Origin: Gammaproteobacteria bacterium
Lineage (GTDB): Bacteria; Pseudomonadota; Gammaproteobacteria; Nevskiales; Nevskiaceae
NCBI GenBank assembly: GCA_026398875.1
Contig: JAPLSB010000015.1
Coordinates: 62,001 to 126,000 of the forward strand
Length of the DNA: 64,000 nucleotides
Reading direction: 5' to 3'
The notes under the pieces: model-generated
The model's database searches: none
The model's input: only the letters and a program-made list of their open reading frames with translations
Told to the model about the DNA's origin: nothing
Made by a program: the position numbers and the translations under genes
Shown here: piece after piece, positions 17,815-25,489 of the stretch
Layout of the letters: every line of letters begins with the position of its first letter
Position numbering within the stretch: the stretch's first letter is position 1

Positions 17815-19158
17815 TCACGCGGTGAGCGTCTGGCGCTCGGCCATCGCCTGCTCGAATAGCTGCTGTTCCCGCGTCTTGTGCTCGGTGCTGAAGCGCACGG
17901 CCAGCGCGCAGACCGCCGAGACGGTTACCAGCCCGCCGAGGATCAGCAGGCAGCTCGGTGTATCCGGCGTTGCTTTCAGCAGGAAGCCGGCAGCCACTGC
18001 ACCGACATTGCCGCCGGCACCGATGATTCCAGCGACGCCACCGAGCGCATTGCGATCGATAAACGGCACCAGCGCGTAGGTCGCGCCGCAGGCCATGTGG
18101 GTGAACAGGCCGAAGCTCAGCATCGCGACGATGGCAAGGGCCGCGCTGTCCATCCGCGCCCACCACAGCAGGCCCAGCCCTTCGCCGAGCATCAGCACGA
18201 ACAGCAGCAGGGTGCGGCCATCGAGCCCGCGGATCCGGGCGATGCGATCAGACGCGATGCCCCCGAGCGCACGGGCAAACAGCGCCAGCAAGCCGAAGCT
18301 GCCGGCCGCAAGGCCGGCGGCCTTCAGGCTCAGGCCGAAGCGTTCGACGTAATAGAGCGCTGCGACGTTGTGGATGAAGATCTCCACGCCGAAGCAGGCG
18401 CCATAGGTGATGAACAGCAGCCAGACCCGGTAGTTGCCGCAGGCGCGCTTGAAGCTGCGCAGGCCGGCCTTCCTGCCGCCGTCCGGCATCAGGCCGGTGG
18501 CGCGCAGGCTGGCGTAGTTGCCGGCCGGGCAGTCCTGCGTGTATCGCCAGTAGACCCAGGCCATCACCAGCATCAGCACACCCGGCACCAGCAGCGCGAT
18601 GCGCCAGCCCGCGGATTGCTCGGCCCCGAGCAGCAACAGCGCGGCGACGATCAGCGGCATCAGCGTCTGCGTCGCACCGCCGCCGGCATTGCCCCAGCCA
18701 GCCGCTGCGGCGTTCGCGGTGCCGACGACATTGGGCGCGAACATCACGCTGGTGTGGTACTGCGTGATCACGAAGCTGGCGCCGATCGCGCCGATCGCCA
18801 GCCGGAAGAACAGGAAGCTTTCGTAGCTCTGCGCGGTGGCCACGCCGAACACCGGAATGGCGCCGAACAGCAGCAGGCCGGTGTAGGCCTTGCGCGGACC
18901 ATAACGATCGCAGAGCGGGCCGATCAGCAGCCGCACCAGGATCGTCACTGCAACCGCTGCGATGTTGATGTTGGCAATCTGATCGCGGCTCAGCCCGAAT
19001 TCGCCCTTGATGACCGGCATCAGCGGCGCGCAGGCGAACCACGCGAAGAAGCAGACGAAGAACGCCATCCAGCTGAAGTGGAAGGCACGCATCGCGGGCG
19101 ATGACAGGTCGCGCAGGCGAATGCGGGTGGCTTTGGCAAGCGGTGCAGCAGCAGTCAT
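17815..19158 (-). CDS. narK: NarK/NasA-type nitrate/nitrite transporter (MFS)
   Basis: A 447-residue major facilitator protein with about 12 hydrophobic segments. The nitrate-nitrite porter signatures are present in both halves: AAAGWGNAGGGATQTLMPLI and GIIGAGGNVGAVAAG. It imports nitrate for the assimilatory enzymes encoded downstream. The start at 19158 is preferred to 19170 because GGAG lies six bases upstream. As first gene of the operon it carries the regulatory leader (19159-19241) and the sigma-54-type promoter. Confidence 0.94.
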   Translation of the reverse strand: MTAAAPLAKATRIRLRDLSSPAMRAFHFSWMAFFVCFFAWFACAPLMPVIKGEFGLSRDQIANINIAAVAVTILVRLLIGPLCDRYGPRKAYTGLLLFGAIPVFGVATAQSYESFLFFRLAIGAIGASFVITQYHTSVMFAPNVVGTANAAAAGWGNAGGGATQTLMPLIVAALLLLGAEQSAGWRIALLVPGVLMLVMAWVYWRYTQDCPAGNYASLRATGLMPDGGRKAGLRSFKRACGNYRVWLLFITYGACFGVEIFIHNVAALYYVERFGLSLKAAGLAAGSFGLLALFARALGGIASDRIARIRGLDGRTLLLFVLMLGEGLGLLWWARMDSAALAIVAMLSFGLFTHMACGATYALVPFIDRNALGGVAGIIGAGGNVGAVAAGFLLKATPDTPSCLLILGGLVTVSAVCALAVRFSTEHKTREQQLFEQAMAERQTLTA

Positions 19159-19186
19159 GGTCGGCTCCATCGAGGGACGTGAGATG

Positions 19187-19240
19187 CGCGGACGCCATTG
19201 GCCGCAGGACAACAACTCACGTGATTGCCGTTAACCACGT
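19187..19240 (-). promoter_or_regulatory. ANTAR-type two-hairpin leader of the nitrate assimilation operon
   Basis: Read on the minus strand, hairpin 1 is ACGTGGTT-AACGGC-AATCACGT (19240-19219), eight pairs with one G-U. Hairpin 2 is TGCGGCC-AATGGC-GTCCGCG (19206-19187) with one mismatch. Both loops have six bases, A first and G fourth, as described for RNA targets of ANTAR proteins such as NasT. The 3' arm of hairpin 1 (ACGTGAG, 19222-19216) can instead pair with CTCACGT (19183-19177) close to the ribosome site. I see no U tract, so classical attenuation is not evident in this leader. Confidence 0.6.
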
Positions 19241-19250
19241 CCCATCGCCA

Positions 19251-19266
19251 CGCAAAGGCTGTGCCG
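19251..19266 (-). promoter_or_regulatory. Sigma-54-type promoter of narK-nirBD-nasBA
   Basis: On the minus strand the sequence CGGCACAGCCTTTGCG has GG and GC at the -24/-12 spacing (12 bases) and matches TGGCACG-N4-TTGCW except at its first and last bases. The predicted RNA start falls at about 19240, exactly where hairpin 1 of the leader begins. Confidence 0.6.
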
Positions 19267-19463
19267 CGCGCTTCGGCCCCGGATAGCCCAGGACGGATCG
19301 CGCCGGGCCGCCGCTGCGCACCGCATCGATGCACTACAGCCGTGCGCCGCACCTGTTTGGCGCTTGCAGCCCGCGATGCGCCGGCGGTCGTGGTGCTGCT
19401 GGCCCGGTGTCGCGTGTTCGCGAGCGGATGACGGCCTGTCCGTTTCGACGTACGCACAACCAT

Positions 19464-19479
19464 TGGCAGGCTTTTTGCT
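19464..19479 (+). promoter_or_regulatory. Sigma-54-type promoter of the TPR gene operon
   Basis: TGGCAGGCTTTTTGCT matches the -24/-12 consensus at every position except the sixth (G for C), with GG and GC 12 bases apart. The predicted RNA start is near 19490, upstream of the two-hairpin element. Confidence 0.65.
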
Positions 19480-19507
19480 GCCGCTCGATCAGGCGTGCCA
19501 ACGCTCG

Positions 19508-19553
19508 CAGCCCGGCCATTGCCGCCCGCGCTGCTCCGGACACCGAGGTCCCG
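19508..19553 (+). promoter_or_regulatory. ANTAR-type two-hairpin leader of the TPR gene operon
   Basis: Hairpin 1 has arms CAGCCCGGCC (19508-19517) and GCCCGCGCTG (19524-19533) around the loop ATTGCC; eight of ten positions pair. Hairpin 2 is GGAC-ACCGAG-GTCC (19538-19551). Both loops have A first and G fourth. No clear intrinsic terminator follows before the first coding sequence. Confidence 0.5.
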
Positions 19554-19607
19554 TTCCCCAGCTGGATGTTGCTGGCGGATCCACCTACCTCTGTCCGGAC
19601 TTTCGCG

Positions 19608-19718
19608 ATGCACCAGACCACCCCGCGCACCCATCACTTGCTGGAAACGGCCGCCATCATCGCGGCTGCAATGCTTCAGCTTGCCGCTGTTGTCCTGTGG
19701 CTTCAGGACCTGCGCTGA
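19608..19718 (+). CDS. Possible 36-residue single-span membrane peptide
   Basis: A short frame encoding a polar N-terminus (MHQTTPRTHH) and one hydrophobic helix (LLETAAIIAAAMLQLAAVVL). It lies between the two-hairpin leader and the first TPR-cluster gene and ends 10 bases before it. The helix-like composition and position support a real peptide, but there is no clear ribosome site, so this is tentative. Confidence 0.35.
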   Translation: MHQTTPRTHHLLETAAIIAAAMLQLAAVVLWLQDLR

Positions 19719-19728
19719 GCCCGCCCCG

Positions 19729-21357
19729 ATGAACCGTCTGCTCGCGCTCATGGCGGCTGTGCTGCTGACCCTCGGCAGCGTGCTGACGTATGCGGCACAG
19801 GCTGCCGCGCCGGAGACGGTGATCGGCGAGGCGCTGGCGCTCGATCTGGCTGCCCGTCGCCTGACCGGCGCGCCGCAAGCGGGTTTCACCGTCTATATCG
19901 GCAGTGCAGCAAGCGACCGCTGGCTGCGTGAAGTCTGGGTGCAGGTCGATCGCCAGCCGATGACCCGCTACCTGTTCTCGCAGGCCGAGAGCGAAGCGCT
20001 GCGCAGCGGTGGCCTGCACCTGCTGCTGGCCGACACGCTGACGCCGGGCCAGCATCGGGTGCGCGCTCAGGCCGCCGCCGTGGGGCTCGACCCGCGCCGC
20101 AATGACGACCGCAGCCGCGCCCAGGTCGAAATCGTCATCGATCAGGGTGAAGCGCCCATCGAACTGGAACTGTCCTGGGCCACGGCTGCGTATGTCGGCA
20201 ACACCGCGCTGAAAGCCGCGGTGCGGCAACCAACGGCCGCGGCCGATCCTGCCAGCGCCGTCGCGGCTTCGGACCCGCGCCTGCGGGCCATCCGCTTTCT
20301 CGATGCCACCGGTCGCCGCTATCGCGCCGAGCTGGCATTTCGCCAGTTGCAGATGACCATGCCGTCTGTCGAGCGTCCGCTACGGGTGACTTACAGCGCT
20401 GCGGCGACGCCCGCGAGCCTTGGCAGTGCCGGGCCCTGCGAAGCCGCGCCCAGCCTGTCCTGCGACCGTATCAACGCCACGCTCGGCTATACGCTGCTCG
20501 ATCAGAGCCAAGGCCTGAAGGCAGCCGAAGCGTTCCGCCGCGTGCGGGCGCCCGGGCCGTACGCGACGGCGGCGCTGCTCGGCCTTGGCTGGGCGCTGCT
20601 GGCACCGCCGGACGGCGAGGCCGCTGCGGAAACGGCTGCCGAGCAGCCCGGCCGCGCGTCCCGTCATCCGCTGCGGACGATGCCGCCGAAGGAACGCGAC
20701 GCCGCGATCCGCGCCGCGCTGGTGCCGTGGATCGAGCTGATCGGTCGCGACCCGACCGATCCGGCGGTGCAGGAAGGGCTGGTCGCGATTGCCTGGGCGC
20801 TGAGCACGCTCGGTGCGCAAGTGCAGGCGCAGGACTACTACAACCGCGCGATCAGCCAGCTGACCGAGGTGCTCGGTCACATCGACAAGGCCAAAGCCGA
20901 GCTGGCCACCACGCCGCTGCTGGCCGGCGTCATCGCCAATACGCCGAGCGAGGCCTGGCACTGGTACCTGGCCGATCGCCTGCCCGATCCGCGCTGGTGG
21001 GTGCTGCCGATCAGCGCCGCGCCGGAGACCTTTCACCTGGAAGCGCTGCTGCAACAGCCGGCGTTCCGCGAACGGCTGATGACGCTGCGCGATCTTCACG
21101 AAGCGAAGGCGTCGCTGCTCGAACAGCGGGCGCGCCTGACCACGCTGGCCAGCCCGGATGCAGGCGCGCGGGTCGCCGACATCGACCGGCTGCTGCCGGC
21201 ACTCGATGCCGGCATCGCCGAGCAGATCGGCCAGGCCGACCGGCTGGCGCTGGCGCAGCTGCTGGCAATCAAGAAGCAGACCCAGCAGACGCTGGTCGAG
21301 GCACGCTTCGGACTGGCGCAGCTCTATGACCGGGTGGCCGAGGTCACCACGCCATGA
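19729..21357 (+). CDS. Exported helical-repeat protein of the TPR cluster
   Basis: A 542-residue protein with a signal peptide (MNRLLALMAAVLLTLGSVLT). The mature part is Ala/Leu/Arg-rich and predicted mostly helical. It has TPR-like segments near residues 250-300 (TLGYTLLDQSQGLKAAEAF) and 340-385 (DYYNRAISQLTEVLGHIDKA), and a coiled-coil-like C-terminal quarter rich in Glu, Gln and Leu (EAKASLLEQRARLTTLA). I do not recognise a family with certainty. It overlaps the next gene by four bases (ATGA). Clusters of large TPR proteins like this accompany Glt/Agl-type trans-envelope machines; that link is inference. Confidence 0.75.
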   Translation: MNRLLALMAAVLLTLGSVLTYAAQAAAPETVIGEALALDLAARRLTGAPQAGFTVYIGSAASDRWLREVWVQVDRQPMTRYLFSQAESEALRSGGLHLLLADTLTPGQHRVRAQAAAVGLDPRRNDDRSRAQVEIVIDQGEAPIELELSWATAAYVGNTALKAAVRQPTAAADPASAVAASDPRLRAIRFLDATGRRYRAELAFRQLQMTMPSVERPLRVTYSAAATPASLGSAGPCEAAPSLSCDRINATLGYTLLDQSQGLKAAEAFRRVRAPGPYATAALLGLGWALLAPPDGEAAAETAAEQPGRASRHPLRTMPPKERDAAIRAALVPWIELIGRDPTDPAVQEGLVAIAWALSTLGAQVQAQDYYNRAISQLTEVLGHIDKAKAELATTPLLAGVIANTPSEAWHWYLADRLPDPRWWVLPISAAPETFHLEALLQQPAFRERLMTLRDLHEAKASLLEQRARLTTLASPDAGARVADIDRLLPALDAGIAEQIGQADRLALAQLLAIKKQTQQTLVEARFGLAQLYDRVAEVTTP

Positions 21358-24221
21358 ACCGTCGACACGCGCTGCTTGTGTTGCTCGCGGTCGCGCTGGC
21401 CGCTCGCGGCGCGCCGGGCGCCGATCCCGTTGCCACGGTCGGCTCGACGACGGAAACCAACGGTCTTGAGCGCAACGGCCGCTTCGTCGTGCGCACGCCA
21501 TCGATCCTGCGGCCGGGCATCGATCAGCGGGTGCCGCCGAACGCGCTGGCGGCGATCGCCCAGTACGACCGCATCCTGGAAATCCCGACCAGTGCCGCGA
21601 ACCGCGCCGAGGCCCTGCGCCGCGCGGCCGATCTGCGCGTGCAGCGCGCCGACATCGATGGCGAGATCAACGAGCCGGTATTGCGCAGGGCCATCGCGCT
21701 GTATCAGGCGCTGCTTCGCGAGTCGCCGGACCATCCGTACAACGATCGCGCGCTGTACCAGCTGGCGCGCGCGCAGCAGGCCGTTGGCGAAGTCGATGCC
21801 GCAATCGCCAGCCTGCAGGCGCTGGGTCAGCGCTACCCCCAGTCGATACGCACACCGGACGGCGTGTTCCGCGCGGCTGAGCTGCTGTTTCAGCGCAACC
21901 GCTTTGCCGAGGCCGAGGCGGCTTATCGTCAGGTCCTGGCACTGGGGCCATCGACCCCGTACTTCGCGCCGGCGCAGTACAAGTTCGGCTGGTCGCTGGT
22001 GCGTCAGGAGCGCTACGCGGACGCCACCGCGCCGTTCTTCGCGATCCTTGACCGCGAACTGCCGCCCGGCACGCTTGAAGATTCGCAACAGGCGCTTGCA
22101 GCGCTGCCGCCAGCACGCGCCGACGCGGTGCGTGACGTGCTGAATGTCACCGGCCGTGCACTGGCGGCACTCGGTGGCGGTCGCGGCCTGAACGAACGCT
22201 TCGCGCAGGCCGGCAGCGAGCCGCGCTTCGCTACCTTGCTGTACGCGGCGCTCGCCGCGCAGCTGCTCGAACGGCAGCGCCATCACGATGCTGCCGAGGT
22301 CGATCTGGCCTTCGTCGAGCGGCATCCGCAGCACCCGCGAGCACCAGAATTCGAGGCGCGGGCGATGGCCGCGTACCAGCAGGCGGGTTCCGCCGAAATG
22401 CTGATCGCGGCCAAGCGCCGCTATGTCGAGCGTTACGCACCGGGCAGTGGCTATTGGGGCAGTGCCACGCCGAGTGCGGAGGTGATGACCACCGTTCGCG
22501 ACAGCCTGACCGATCTCGCGCGCCATCACCATGCGCGGGCTCAGACGCGCGCGGACCGCGACGGCGAAGCCCGGCGTCGCGATTTCCTGACTGCCGCCGA
22601 CGGCTATGCGCGCGCGCTGGCGCTGTTCCCGGATCATCCGCAAGCCGCCGAGCTGGCGCTGGCGCAAGCCGATGCCCTGTTCGATGGCGGTCAGCTCGAA
22701 GCTGCCGCGCGCCAGTACGAACGCGCCGCCTATGCGCTGCCGGGCAGCCGGACGGCTAGTCAGTCTCCGGCGACGGCGCTGGCTGCGGTGCAGGCCTGGC
22801 AGCGGCTGGCGAATGAAAGCAGCGGCGCTGCGAAGTCCGCCGCGCTGAAGGAATCCGTCCGCGCCAGCCTGCAGCTGGCCGAAGTATTCCCGACGCATCC
22901 GCAGTGGGCGTTGATCCTGACTCGCGCCGCTGGCGACCTGCTGGCCGGCAATGATCCCGACGGCGCGTCCACGGTCGCCAGCCGGGTGTTGGCGGCCCGA
23001 CCGCCGGCGGCAGCGGAACTGCGGCAGCAACTGCTGGGTATGGTCGCCGATGCCCGCTACCGCCAGAAGCGCTTCGCCGACGCCGAAGCCGCCTACGGCG
23101 AGCTGCTGGCTCTGCTGCCGGCCAACGATGCGCAGCGGCCGCCGGTGGCCGAGCGGCTGGCGGCTGCGGTTTATGAACAGGCCCTTGCCGCGCGTGCTGC
23201 CGGCGATCTCGCTGGTGCGGCGATCGCCTTCCAGCGCGTTGGCGTGCGGGTGCCGGATGCTGCGATTCGCGCCGCCGCCGACTACGACGCGGCCTCCGCC
23301 TATGTCGAGCTGCAGGACTGGACGCGAGCCGCCGACAGCCTGGAAGCGTTCCGCACCCGCTTTCCGGAGCACGCGCTGGCGCTTGATGCGGAGAAAAAGC
23401 TGGCGCTGGTCTACACCCGGAACAGCCAGCCGGCACGCGCCGCGGAGGTCTTTGGCCGCATCGCGCAGCACGAGACGCTGTCGACCGATCTGCGCCGCGA
23501 GGCGCTGTGGCTGTCGGCCAACGACTACCGCCGTGCCGGCGACAGTCGTGCCGCGGCCTTGCAGTTCGAGCGCTATGTGGACCGCTATCCGCAGCCGCTC
23601 GATCAGGCTCAGCAGGCGCGCCGCCATCTGGCCGACATCGCCAGCAGCCAGCTGCGCGATCCGGCGCGCCTGCGGTTCTGGCTGCAGTCGATCGTCGATG
23701 CCGATGGCGACGCGCCGGCCGGACCGCTTGCAGCCGACGCGCTGGCTCGGCGCATCGCTGCCGAGGCCAGTCTTGAACTGGGGCAGGCGGGTGCGGCGCA
23801 GGCCAGTGCGCTGCGCTTGGGCCTGCCGCTGGAAAAGAGCCTGCCGATGCGCCGCACCGCAATCGAGCGCGCGCTGCGCCTGCTTGATCGCGCCGCCGCC
23901 TACGGCCTTGCCGACGTGACCACGGCCGCGACTCATGAACGGGCAACGGTGTGGCGGGCGTTCGCGCGCGCGATCGTGCAATCGGAGCGGCCGGGTGGTC
24001 TGTCGGCCGAAGCGCTGGAGCAGTACCAGCTGCTGCTCGAAGAGCAGGCCAACCCTTTCGAAGAAAAGGCCATGCAGGCGCATGAAACCAATCTCGCTTA
24101 TCTGCGCCAGGGCGTCTGGAACGAGTGGGTGCGCAAAAGCAGCCTTGCGCTCAGCGAGATCGCCCCGGCCCGTTACGGCAAGAACGTTCGTCTGGAGGAT
24201 CGTTATGACGCGATGCACTGA
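21354..24221 (+). CDS. Large exported TPR protein
   Basis: A 955-residue protein with a signal peptide (MNRRHALLVLLAVALAARG) and TPR-type repeats along most of its length. Examples are YQALLRESPDHPYNDRALYQ, AEAAYRQVLALGPSTPYFAP, ARALALFPDHPQAAELALAQ and RYVDRYPQPLDQAQQARRHL. Length and organisation resemble periplasmic TPR scaffolds such as GltD/AgmU-like proteins of gliding-type machines or YbgF/BamD-like adaptors; no catalytic domain is visible. Translational coupling on both sides indicates a shared complex with its neighbours. No MotA/TolQ-like motor subunit is adjacent. Confidence 0.82.
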   Translation: MNRRHALLVLLAVALAARGAPGADPVATVGSTTETNGLERNGRFVVRTPSILRPGIDQRVPPNALAAIAQYDRILEIPTSAANRAEALRRAADLRVQRADIDGEINEPVLRRAIALYQALLRESPDHPYNDRALYQLARAQQAVGEVDAAIASLQALGQRYPQSIRTPDGVFRAAELLFQRNRFAEAEAAYRQVLALGPSTPYFAPAQYKFGWSLVRQERYADATAPFFAILDRELPPGTLEDSQQALAALPPARADAVRDVLNVTGRALAALGGGRGLNERFAQAGSEPRFATLLYAALAAQLLERQRHHDAAEVDLAFVERHPQHPRAPEFEARAMAAYQQAGSAEMLIAAKRRYVERYAPGSGYWGSATPSAEVMTTVRDSLTDLARHHHARAQTRADRDGEARRRDFLTAADGYARALALFPDHPQAAELALAQADALFDGGQLEAAARQYERAAYALPGSRTASQSPATALAAVQAWQRLANESSGAAKSAALKESVRASLQLAEVFPTHPQWALILTRAAGDLLAGNDPDGASTVASRVLAARPPAAAELRQQLLGMVADARYRQKRFADAEAAYGELLALLPANDAQRPPVAERLAAAVYEQALAARAAGDLAGAAIAFQRVGVRVPDAAIRAAADYDAASAYVELQDWTRAADSLEAFRTRFPEHALALDAEKKLALVYTRNSQPARAAEVFGRIAQHETLSTDLRREALWLSANDYRRAGDSRAAALQFERYVDRYPQPLDQAQQARRHLADIASSQLRDPARLRFWLQSIVDADGDAPAGPLAADALARRIAAEASLELGQAGAAQASALRLGLPLEKSLPMRRTAIERALRLLDRAAAYGLADVTTAATHERATVWRAFARAIVQSERPGGLSAEALEQYQLLLEEQANPFEEKAMQAHETNLAYLRQGVWNEWVRKSSLALSEIAPARYGKNVRLEDRYDAMH

Positions 24222-24876
24222 CGTGCTGTCGATGGCGATGGCGGCCGTGCTGCTGACCGCCTGCAGCAGCGCACCGGTGCGCAAGCCTGCGCCGCTGCGC
24301 GCCAGCAAGCCGGCTTCGCCGCCGCCGCTTGCCGTCGCGGCACCGGCGCTTGCGCCATCGGCCAGCGGCAAGCCGCCGGCCGACGAGCGCTTCCGCAATG
24401 CCTTGGGCCTGATGGCTGACCATCGCCCGCAGGAAGCCCAGGCCGCGCTGCAAAGTCTGCTGAAGGACTACCCGGACTTGTCCGGCCCGCTGACCGATGC
24501 CGGGATTCTTTACGCACGCGCCGGACAGCGCGACAAGGCGATGGCCCACTTCGCGCGCGCCATTCAGGCCAATCCGGCCAATGTCGTGGCCTTGAACTGG
24601 AATGGTGCGCTGGTTCGCGACAGCGGCGATTTCACTCGCGCCGAAGCGCTCTGGCGGCAGGCGCTGGCAGTGCAGCCGGACTATCCGGCTGCGCTCCTGA
24701 ATCTGGCGATCTTGTACGACGTGTCGATGCATCGCCCGCAGGATGCGCTGACTTGCTACCGCCGCTATCTGGCCCTGATCGGCAAGGACGATCTGATCGT
24801 CAGCGCCTGGGTGCGCGAACTCGAAGGACGGTCTTCGCAGATGGCCGCCGCAGGCGCTGAAGGGGTGGCGCGATGA
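24205..24876 (+). CDS. TPR lipoprotein
   Basis: A 223-residue protein with a lipoprotein signal (lipobox LLTAC, Cys near residue 20), a Pro/Ala-rich linker (about 25-55) and at least three TPR units (LMADHRPQEAQAALQSLLKD, GILYARAGQRDKAMAHFARA, DSGDFTRAEALWRQALAVQP). The start at 24205 has TGGAGG seven bases upstream and overlaps the preceding gene by 17 bases. A longer frame upstream lies entirely within that gene. It is probably anchored to the outer membrane and contacts the large TPR protein; this is inference. Confidence 0.85.
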   Translation: MTRCTDVLSMAMAAVLLTACSSAPVRKPAPLRASKPASPPPLAVAAPALAPSASGKPPADERFRNALGLMADHRPQEAQAALQSLLKDYPDLSGPLTDAGILYARAGQRDKAMAHFARAIQANPANVVALNWNGALVRDSGDFTRAEALWRQALAVQPDYPAALLNLAILYDVSMHRPQDALTCYRRYLALIGKDDLIVSAWVRELEGRSSQMAAAGAEGVAR

Positions 24877-25190
24877 ACTCGGCGTGCCGGCTTGCCGCCC
24901 TGCTGCCGATGCTGGCGTACGGCGTTCAGGCCGCCCCGCACGTGACATCGGCTGCGCCGCCGTCGGCACCGCGCGAGATCGGCACCACCATCGTCGGCGA
25001 CAGCGATGCCGCAATTGGCCTGTACCTGACGCCGTGGAGCGATGAAGCGCCGCTGCCACCGAGCGGCAGTCCGGCCAACTTCACGATCGAGCCGACCGAG
25101 GCCGACCCGCTCGCCGATCGCGCCCGCAGCGAAGCGCTGGAGAGCATCGACAGTCACCGACGTGCGCGGCGTCAGTCGTATGGCAACTGA
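24873..25190 (+). CDS. Small exported protein ending the TPR operon
   Basis: A 105-residue protein with a signal peptide (cleavage near VQA-AP) and a short mature part containing EIGTTIVGDSDAAIGLYLTP and an acidic/basic tail. I do not recognise a named family, although the IVG...IGLYLTPW pattern looks conserved and not random. It overlaps the TPR lipoprotein gene by four bases (ATGA), so it belongs to the same operon. The sigma-54-type promoter of the next gene lies 140 bases downstream. Confidence 0.7.
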   Translation: MNSACRLAALLPMLAYGVQAAPHVTSAAPPSAPREIGTTIVGDSDAAIGLYLTPWSDEAPLPPSGSPANFTIEPTEADPLADRARSEALESIDSHRRARRQSYGN

Positions 25191-25330
25191 ATGCTCACCC
25201 TCAACGCCTGTGCATGGTGTCGCGGAGCGCGGTCGCCGATTGCGGCGCGCACGGCCGATGCGGATTGCACTGCTTGCCGCGCCGGTCGGCGTGACGCCGC
25301 CGCCGTCATGGGTGTGGCGAACGTCAAACG

Positions 25331-25346
25331 TGGCATATCAATTGCT
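25331..25346 (+). promoter_or_regulatory. Sigma-54-type promoter of the OmpA-cupredoxin gene
   Basis: TGGCATATCAATTGCT matches the -24/-12 consensus, with GG and GC 12 bases apart. The predicted RNA start is near 25357, 16 bases before the first leader hairpin. Confidence 0.75.
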
Positions 25347-25372
25347 TAATTGATTTCACAGCAGCAGCACAA

Positions 25373-25414
25373 GATCGGCCAACGACGCCTGATCCACGGA
25401 CGATGAAGTCCATG
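25373..25414 (+). promoter_or_regulatory. ANTAR-type two-hairpin leader of the OmpA-cupredoxin gene
   Basis: Hairpin 1 has arms GATCGGCC and GCCTGATC around the loop AACGAC (25381-25386), with a mismatch at the second pair from the loop. Hairpin 2 has arms CACGGAC and GTCCATG around GATGAA (25402-25407). G is fourth in both loops; the first base is A in one and G in the other. The 3' arm of hairpin 2 (25408-25414) is also the start of the terminator stem, so hairpin 2 and the terminator are mutually exclusive. Confidence 0.7.
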
Positions 25415-25455
25415 CGCGAGGAGAGGATCCGTTCTCCATGCGCGTGGACTTTTTT
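25408..25455 (+). terminator. Leader terminator upstream of the OmpA-cupredoxin gene
   Basis: The left arm GTCCATGCGCG-A-GGAGAG (25408-25425) pairs with 25432-25449 around the loop GATCCG, with one A-A mismatch and a few G-U pairs. Six T follow (25450-25455). It lies 35 bases before the start codon, inside the leader, so it must act as an attenuator. Confidence 0.88.
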
Positions 25456-25489
25456 CTTTGCCCTAAACGATCAAGCCATCTGGAGCCTT

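Noticed and set aside
15321-17825. An 834-codon open frame on the plus strand opposite nirB
   Set aside because: Its translation is rich in Ala, Gln, His and Arg with no recognisable motif, and nirB on the other strand is unambiguous.
19245-19275. A possible extra hexaloop hairpin (loop ACAGCC) upstream on the narK strand
   Set aside because: The same bases make the -24/-12 promoter element, and the stem needs a mismatch at the closing pair and several G-U pairs. It would lie before the predicted RNA start.
21324-24398. A 1024-codon open frame on the minus strand opposite the large TPR gene
   Set aside because: Long antisense frames are expected at this GC content. The plus-strand TPR protein has a signal peptide, repeats and coupled neighbours; the antisense frame has none.
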